DNA of 7,864 nt from a bacterium. GTDB lineage: Bacteria; Bacillota; Clostridia; Oscillospirales; Acutalibacteraceae. Of the stretch, positions 1 to 3,565 are shown one piece after another. The stretch spans positions 1 to 7,864 of the forward strand of contig JAHLBL010000069.1 of NCBI GenBank assembly GCA_020625635.1, given 5' to 3'. A model generated the notes under the pieces. It saw only the letters and a list, made by a program, of their open reading frames with translations. It was not told the DNA's origin and made no database searches. The translations under genes were made by a program, and so were the position numbers. The first letter of the stretch is position 1, and each line of letters starts with the position of its first letter.

Positions 1-65
1 AACATCTGTCTGAAAGCAAGACGTCCGATACGGCCGAAACCGTTAATTGCAACTTTTACTGACAT
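1..65 (-). CDS. gap: Glyceraldehyde-3-phosphate dehydrogenase, N-terminal fragment (runs off left edge)
   Basis: Only the first 21 codons are present. They read MSVKVAINGFGRIGRLAFRQ and one further residue, which is the near-invariant start of type I GAPDH: a beta strand followed by the GxGxxG dinucleotide-binding turn (G9-F-G-R-I-G14). In the complete family this cytoplasmic enzyme oxidises glyceraldehyde-3-phosphate to 1,3-bisphosphoglycerate with NAD in glycolysis; the catalytic cysteine lies beyond the window. The ATG start is supported by an AGGAGG site at 74-79, eight bases upstream, and by a consensus promoter at 97-125. The gene is divergent from rny. The product is near certain from the N-terminus, but integrity of the rest cannot be judged. 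Confidence 0.95.
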   Translation of the reverse strand, partial: MSVKVAINGFGRIGRLAFRQM

Positions 66-96
66 AATATATTCCTCCTATAAAAGTGATAACTTA

Positions 97-125
97 ATTA
101 TATGGTATTTTAGTGACAATTGCAA
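97..125 (-). promoter_or_regulatory. Sigma-A promoter of gap
   Basis: On the minus strand TTGCAA (120-125) and TATAAT (97-102) are separated by exactly 17 bases. Transcription would start near position 90 and give a leader of about 25 nt with an AGGAGG site. The perfect -10 and ideal spacing fit a highly expressed glycolytic gene. Confidence 0.8.
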
Positions 126-140
126 GAGTTTTTTAGAAAT

Positions 141-213
141 ATTTGCCCGATAATAGGGCAAATTTGCCCAAAGAATGATTGTTTTTGAGTATTTCGGGCA
201 CAGTCGGGCAAAT
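141..213. promoter_or_regulatory. Cluster of GGGCAAA/TTTGCCC half-sites, putative operator
   Basis: Position 156-169 is a perfect 14-bp palindrome, GGGCAAATTTGCCC. Another TTTGCCC at 142-148 makes a second inverted pair with 156-162 (7-base spacer). Two further copies in direct orientation follow, TCGGGCA at 194-200 and TCGGGCAAA at 204-212, 10 bp apart (one helical turn). The cluster lies just upstream of the gap -35 box and more than 100 bp upstream of the rny promoter, so gap is the likelier target. I cannot assign it to a known regulator; it does not look like the Rex consensus. Confidence 0.5.
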
Positions 214-316
214 TCCTTCGCGCCCATACTTCAGCCGCGTATTTTCCGATACTTAAAAACTGAACATCTATTATTCCAATTTGAATAAATGATTGTTTAA
301 AATGACAAATTTACGC

Positions 317-345
317 TTGACATCCAAGTGAATTTACGTTACAAT
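317..345 (+). promoter_or_regulatory. Sigma-A promoter of rny
   Basis: A perfect TTGACA (317-322) is separated by 17 bases from TACAAT (340-345). The predicted start near 351-353 leaves about 290 nt before the rny start codon. I found no better promoter closer to the gene; a TATGAT at 585-590 has no acceptable -35. Confidence 0.8.
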
Positions 346-357
346 ATATTGGTACTA

Positions 358-429
358 ATGTGTACATTGATGAAACGCAAAAGTCGTTTCCTGTTTTTTA
401 ATCAGACTCGTAAGAGCCGTTATTTATAG
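358..429 (+). CDS. Possible 23-residue basic leader peptide upstream of rny
   Basis: An ATG at 358 opens a 23-codon frame ending in TAG at 427-429; a second in-frame ATG lies at 370. The peptide is strongly basic and contains RKSRFL (codons from 376) and RKSRYL (codons from 409). The two coding units are 33 bases apart and differ mostly at third positions or by conservative or silent changes (CGC/CGT, AAA/AAG, AGT/AGC, TTC/TAT, CTG/TTA). There is no Shine-Dalgarno site; the first ATG lies only about 6 nt after the predicted transcription start, so it would be nearly leaderless. It overlaps the hairpin at 372-390. It may be an unrecognised leader peptide or a coincidence; no function is assigned. 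Confidence 0.22.
   Translation: MCTLMKRKSRFLFFNQTRKSRYL
372..399 (+). terminator. Weak terminator-like hairpin inside the rny leader
   Basis: GAAACG (372-377) pairs with CGTTTC (385-390) across a 7-base loop, and TTTTTT follows at 394-399. The stem is short and only moderately stable, so this could be an attenuator or a chance hairpin. It lies only about 20 nt downstream of the inferred transcription start. Confidence 0.25.
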
Positions 430-640
430 ATATTTTAATTTTTGGGTTTTTACTTTATTTTATATTTTCATACCGTTCGCGGTATTTTACATAGAGTAAA
501 GACAAGTGTTCCCGCCTTGTGCGTTTAAAATATCAAGAGTACATTTAAAATTGAATATCTTGCTTAACGGCACCGAGGTTGATTTATGATGATTTTAAAC
601 TTTAATCAACAACAAAACATCAAATCAAGGAGGTGTCAGA

Positions 641-2194
641 ATGAGTCCGATTTTAGCAATTATTATTGCAGTTGCCGCCGCCTTAGTTTTCGGCGCCGTG
701 GGCGTCGTTGTCGGTATAAATTACCGCAAGAATGTGGCGGAAAAACAAATCGGAAGTGCTGAACAGGAAGCCAACAGAATTGTCTCCGACGCGATGAAGA
801 CCGCGGAAGCGAAGAAGAAGGAAGCGATTCTCGAAGGCAAGGACGAGATTCACCGCCTGCGCAACGAAAGTGAAAAGGAACTCGCGGATCGCCGCAGGGA
901 GGTTCAGCGTCAGGAAAGAAGGATTCAGCAGAAAGAAGAAAACCTTGACAAAAAGATGAACAATCTTGAGTCCAAGGAAGAAAAGGTTAACAAGAAACTG
1001 AAGGAAGCCGACGGCAAGCTTCAGGAAATTGAGCAGATTAAGAAGAGCCAGTTCGAGATGCTCGAAAGAATTTCGGGCTACACCACCGACCAGGCTAAGG
1101 CTTATCTTCTCAGTCAGCTTGACGAGGAGCTCGTTCACGAGAAATCCGTCAAGATTCTTGAGTACGAGGAGCAGCTTAAGGACGACAGCGAACAGCTCGC
1201 CCGCAAGGTGATCTCCCTCGCCATCCAGCGACTCGCCGCCGACCAGGTGAGCGAGGCTACAGTGTCTGTCGTAGCTCTTCCCAACGACGAAATGAAGGGA
1301 AGAATTATCGGACGTGAAGGCAGAAACATCCGCGCGATCGAGAACGCGACGGGCGTTGACCTTATCATCGACGATACTCCCGAGGCTATCACGCTCTCGA
1401 GCTTTGAGCCCGTAAGACGCGAGGTCGCCAGAGTAGCGCTCGAAAAGCTTATCGCGGACGGACGTATCCATCCCGCGAGAATTGAGGAAACCATCGAGAA
1501 GGCTCGCCGCGAGGTTGACTCCAAGATCAAACAGGCGGGCGAAAGAGCCGTGCTCGACACGGGTATCCGCGGAATTCACCCCGAGCTTGTAAAGCTACTC
1601 GGAAAGCTCCGCTATCGTACCAGCTACGGTCAGAATGTTCTTGACCATTCGCTGGAGGTCGCTTATATTTCGGGTATGATCGCCTCGGAGCTCGGACTTG
1701 ACCCGACAGTCGCAAAACGCGCGGGTCTTCTCCACGATATCGGTAAGGCGCTCGACCACGAGATGGAAGGAAGCCACGTTGACCTTGGTGTTGAGGTGGC
1801 ACGCAAATACAAGGAGAGCGACGCGGTTATTCACGCGATCCAGGCTCACCACGGCGATGTTGAGGCTAAGACAGTTGTAGCCTGCATCGTACAGGCTGCC
1901 GACGCAATCTCCGCCGCACGCCCGGGCGCGCGCCGAGAGAATCTTGAGAACTATATCAAGCGTCTGCAAAAGCTCGAGGAGGTCGCCTCCTCATTCAAGG
2001 GAGTTGAAAGCTCCTTCGCGATTCAGGCAGGCCGCGAGATCCGCATTATGGTCAAGCCTGAGGTTGTTAAAGACGAGCGTATGATTCCGCTCGCGAGAGA
2101 AATCTGCAAGAAAATCGAGGAGGACCTCGAGTATCCGGGTCAGATCAAGGTAAACATCATCCGCGAATCGAGAGCGGTTGATTTCGCGAAATAG
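641..2194 (+). CDS. rny: Ribonuclease Y
   Basis: A 517-residue protein of the usual length for RNase Y, the membrane-anchored endonuclease that initiates bulk mRNA decay in many Gram-positive bacteria. Residues 4-26 form a hydrophobic anchor, followed by a long charged coiled coil to about residue 190. A KH RNA-binding domain follows, with the signature GREG loop at 224-227 inside RIIGREGRNIRAIE. The HD metal-dependent phosphodiesterase domain shows H336 (VLDHSLEVA), the H365-D366 pair (LLHDIGKA) and D421 (AADAISAARPGARR). All expected catalytic residues are present and the C-terminus is intact. The start is fixed by AAGGAGGTG at 627-635. The gene appears monocistronic: its own promoter sits far upstream and a strong stem-loop follows 18 nt after the stop. 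In vivo it would act at the inner face of the membrane, probably with other decay enzymes. Confidence 0.98.
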   Translation: MSPILAIIIAVAAALVFGAVGVVVGINYRKNVAEKQIGSAEQEANRIVSDAMKTAEAKKKEAILEGKDEIHRLRNESEKELADRRREVQRQERRIQQKEENLDKKMNNLESKEEKVNKKLKEADGKLQEIEQIKKSQFEMLERISGYTTDQAKAYLLSQLDEELVHEKSVKILEYEEQLKDDSEQLARKVISLAIQRLAADQVSEATVSVVALPNDEMKGRIIGREGRNIRAIENATGVDLIIDDTPEAITLSSFEPVRREVARVALEKLIADGRIHPARIEETIEKARREVDSKIKQAGERAVLDTGIRGIHPELVKLLGKLRYRTSYGQNVLDHSLEVAYISGMIASELGLDPTVAKRAGLLHDIGKALDHEMEGSHVDLGVEVARKYKESDAVIHAIQAHHGDVEAKTVVACIVQAADAISAARPGARRENLENYIKRLQKLEEVASSFKGVESSFAIQAGREIRIMVKPEVVKDERMIPLAREICKKIEEDLEYPGQIKVNIIRESRAVDFAK

Positions 2195-2212
2195 ATTTTA
2201 AATCGAAAAATC

Positions 2213-2248
2213 AAGGGATGGTTCAAAAGACAAAATGAACCATCCCTT
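2213..2248. terminator. Bidirectional terminator between the convergent genes rny and the alarmone synthetase
   Basis: A perfect 13-bp stem, AAGGGATGGTTCA (2213-2225) with TGAACCATCCCTT (2236-2248), has a 10-base A-rich loop. On the plus strand it is followed by an interrupted T-rich tract (TTACTTATATTGTT). On the minus strand it is followed by TTGATTTTTCG, with five consecutive T. It lies 18 nt after the rny stop and about 110 nt after the minus-strand synthetase stop, so it plausibly serves both. Confidence 0.8.
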
Positions 2249-2356
2249 ACTTATATTGTTATATTGATAGTGAAAAGTTCCAAGCGGTAACAAGCAATTA
2301 CCTAAATGCATACATTCAAAACGGGAAGTTGTTTTAGTTTTGAGCTGCCTGTTTTA

Positions 2357-3112
2357 TTATCCCAGAACCTTGTCAAACCTTTTCAGCTTTTCGATTATCT
2401 GCTCCTCCTCGGTTTTTTCGCCCTGATAGCTGTCGATCTCGGTGCGGATATCCTGCATCATCGTGTCGGTGTAAGAAATTACATCGGCACATTTTTTCAG
2501 CTTTTCGGCAATTTCCTCGGGGTTTCTTATCTGCTTTTTATACTTGATCTCGTGCTCAAGACTTGCCCAGAAGTCCATCGCGATCGTGCGTATCTGAACC
2601 TCAGCCTGAATTTTTTTCGTCTGCTCGGCAAAGAAAATCGGAACGCTGACGATAAGGTGAAGGCTGCGATAGCCGTTGGGTTTCGGGTTCTTTATATAAT
2701 CCTTTACCGCGATCAGCTCGATATCGTCCTGATGCGTAAGCGCGTCCGCGAGACGGTAGATATCGTCGACATAGGAGCAGATTACCCTTATGCCCGCGAT
2801 ATCGTGAAGGTTAGCCTCGATGTTCTCCTTCGTGATCGGCAGTCCCTTGCGCATCATCTTTTCCATAATGCTGGTCTGGCTTTTCAGTCGGGTGTGGATC
2901 GTGTTTATCGGGTTGCGCTGATACCTTACCTCGAACTCGGTGTCGAGAACCTCAAACTTCGTTCTGATCTCCTTTATCGCGCAGGTGTAGCCGAGCAGCA
3001 GCTCCTTTAAGTCGAGCATTGTATCGAGCAGGCTGTTAGCCTGTGTGAGCAGAGCCTCCTGGTTGAGTATGCCCTGCGGAAGATTCTCAAGCGAGGTGAT
3101 TTTGTTTTCCAT
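2357..3112 (-). CDS. Small alarmone synthetase, (p)ppGpp synthetase of the YwaC/RelP type
   Basis: A 251-residue RelA/SpoT-type nucleotidyltransferase that lacks the HD hydrolase, TGS and ACT parts of long Rel proteins. Such enzymes transfer pyrophosphate from ATP to GDP or GTP in the cytoplasm to make (p)ppGpp. Visible motifs are HDIAGIRV (103-110, metal-binding D104), KDYIKNPKPNGYRSLHL (137-153, basic ATP-binding strand and guanine-stacking Y148), EVQIRT (171-176, E171) and MDFWASLEH (179-187). From memory the MRKG, DIAG, NPKPNGYRSLHL and IQIRTIAMDFWASLEH stretches match B. subtilis YwaC better than YjbM. The protein is about 40 residues longer than the usual 210: it has extra N-terminal residues and a charged C-terminal helix (about 225-250). 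AGGAGG at 3121-3126 supports the ATG. The preceding gene stops 19 nt upstream, so the two are probably co-transcribed. Making alarmones is well supported; induction conditions are unknown. Confidence 0.93.
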   Translation of the reverse strand: MENKITSLENLPQGILNQEALLTQANSLLDTMLDLKELLLGYTCAIKEIRTKFEVLDTEFEVRYQRNPINTIHTRLKSQTSIMEKMMRKGLPITKENIEANLHDIAGIRVICSYVDDIYRLADALTHQDDIELIAVKDYIKNPKPNGYRSLHLIVSVPIFFAEQTKKIQAEVQIRTIAMDFWASLEHEIKYKKQIRNPEEIAEKLKKCADVISYTDTMMQDIRTEIDSYQGEKTEEEQIIEKLKRFDKVLG

Positions 3113-3131
3113 ATATTTTTCCTCCTGTTAT

Positions 3132-3467
3132 CTATGTAGCCGAAGCCGTGTTTTCGGGAATAGGCGCGGGAACGGACGCAGGGATGTCCGCTTTTTCGGT
3201 TAAGCGCTGAGCAAGCTCACCGCCGACCTCTGGCAGAAGCGGAACGGATACGTCGGGCTTTTTAAAAACAAGATAGGAGAGCACCCACGCAACCAATCCG
3301 GGAACGGCGAGCGCCGCGAGCTGAGGAAGCAGGTCCGCGCCGAACGCGCTGATCCCGATACCGTCGGCAGCGTTTCCGACAACGCCCGCGAGAGCTGCAA
3401 ATACGAGAGCCGCTTTGCTGTTCTGTTCGTTGTTTAAGCTTTTATCTGAATTAAAATAAGTACTCAT
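3132..3467 (-). CDS. Small alanine-rich membrane protein of unknown function
   Basis: A 111-residue protein I do not recognise. A polar N-terminus (1-17) is followed by two hydrophobic Ala/Gly/Leu-rich segments, about 18-40 and 44-68. A KK pair (69-70) comes next, predicting a cytosolic C-terminal side by the positive-inside rule. The tail (about 71-111) is rich in Pro, Ala, Val and Glu. I start it at the ATG at 3465-3467 rather than an in-frame TTG at 3494, because AAAGGA lies 9 bases before the ATG. It stops 19 nt before the alarmone synthetase and shares its direction, so a two-gene transcript is likely. A role for the membrane protein in controlling the synthetase would be pure inference. 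Confidence 0.75.
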   Translation of the reverse strand: MSTYFNSDKSLNNEQNSKAALVFAALAGVVGNAADGIGISAFGADLLPQLAALAVPGLVAWVLSYLVFKKPDVSVPLLPEVGGELAQRLTEKADIPASVPAPIPENTASAT

Positions 3468-3476
3468 AGCCGTATA

Positions 3477-3482
3477 TCCTTT
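3477..3482 (-). promoter_or_regulatory. Ribosome binding site that decides the small membrane protein start
   Basis: On the minus strand AAAGGA lies 9 bases upstream of the ATG at 3465-3467. The alternative in-frame TTG at 3492-3494 would place this site inside the coding region and has no comparable site of its own. Confidence 0.65.
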
Positions 3483-3505
3483 CACGGATTTCAAATTACG
3501 AGCTT

Positions 3506-3534
3506 ATTATAATCGCCGAATGTTAAGATTATGT
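3506..3534 (-). promoter_or_regulatory. Possible promoter for the membrane protein and synthetase pair, with overlapping inverted repeat
   Basis: TATAAT on the minus strand (3506-3511) would give a start near 3499 and a leader of about 30 nt. The -35 is poor: ACATAA lies at 17-base spacing, and TTCACA (3532-3537) only at 20-base spacing. An inverted repeat, ATAATC (3509-3514) with GATTAT (3527-3532), overlaps the -10, which is where a repressor site would be expected. No clear terminator separates this from the GTPase gene upstream, so read-through is possible. Confidence 0.4.
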
Positions 3535-3565
3535 GAAAAGTATGTAAAGGTTTAGGGAATATTTA

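Larger units (their letters stand above)
66..640. other. 575-bp divergent intergenic region between gap and rny
   Basis: No conventional gene fits here. The left part (66-125) holds the gap ribosome site and promoter. The middle (141-213) has a cluster of GGGCAAA/TTTGCCC half-sites. An inverted repeat TTATTC-N6-GAATAA lies at 271-288, and an 11-bp direct repeat AATGATTGTTT occurs at 174-184 and 288-298. The rny promoter is at 317-345, and the remaining 290 or so bases form an AT-rich rny leader with several short hairpins. Confidence 0.8.
352..640 (+). other. rny: Long AT-rich 5' leader of rny
   Basis: Inferred untranslated leader between the promoter at 317-345 and the rny start. Visible structures are a GAAACG/CGTTTC stem followed by six T (372-399), a three-pair CTC-GTAA-GAG tetraloop (407-416), a six-pair ATACCG-TTCG-CGGTAT hairpin (470-485), an ACAAG/CTTGT stem (502-520), a CAAGA/TCTTG stem (534-562) and a GTTGATT/AATCAAC stem (578-610) ending 16 bases before the AAGGAGGTG site at 627-635. 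I recognise no known riboswitch or T-box. The length invites leader-based control, which is inference. Confidence 0.5.

Noticed and set aside
586..769. A frame beginning ATGATG upstream of and overlapping rny, with GAGGT six bases before it
   Set aside because: Its translation inside rny is Arg/Cys-rich and out of frame with a certain gene. The ribosome-like site is weak, and the start lies inside the loop of a stem at 578-610.
683..1579. A 298-codon open frame on the minus strand
   Set aside because: It is the antisense shadow of RNase Y; the Leu/Phe-rich translation mirrors the coiled coil codons.
2286..2302. A GGTAA-N7-TTACC hairpin after the alarmone synthetase as its terminator
   Set aside because: The stem is only five pairs with no following T tract on the minus strand; the 13-bp stem at 2213-2248 is far better.
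2306..3010. A 234-codon open frame on the plus strand
   Set aside because: It is antisense to the alarmone synthetase, whose motifs are unmistakable, and the frame has no ribosome binding site.
3492..3494. A TTG start giving a 120-residue version of the small membrane protein
   Set aside because: The ATG at 3465-3467 has AAAGGA at proper spacing, whereas the TTG has no ribosome site and lies close to the predicted transcription start.
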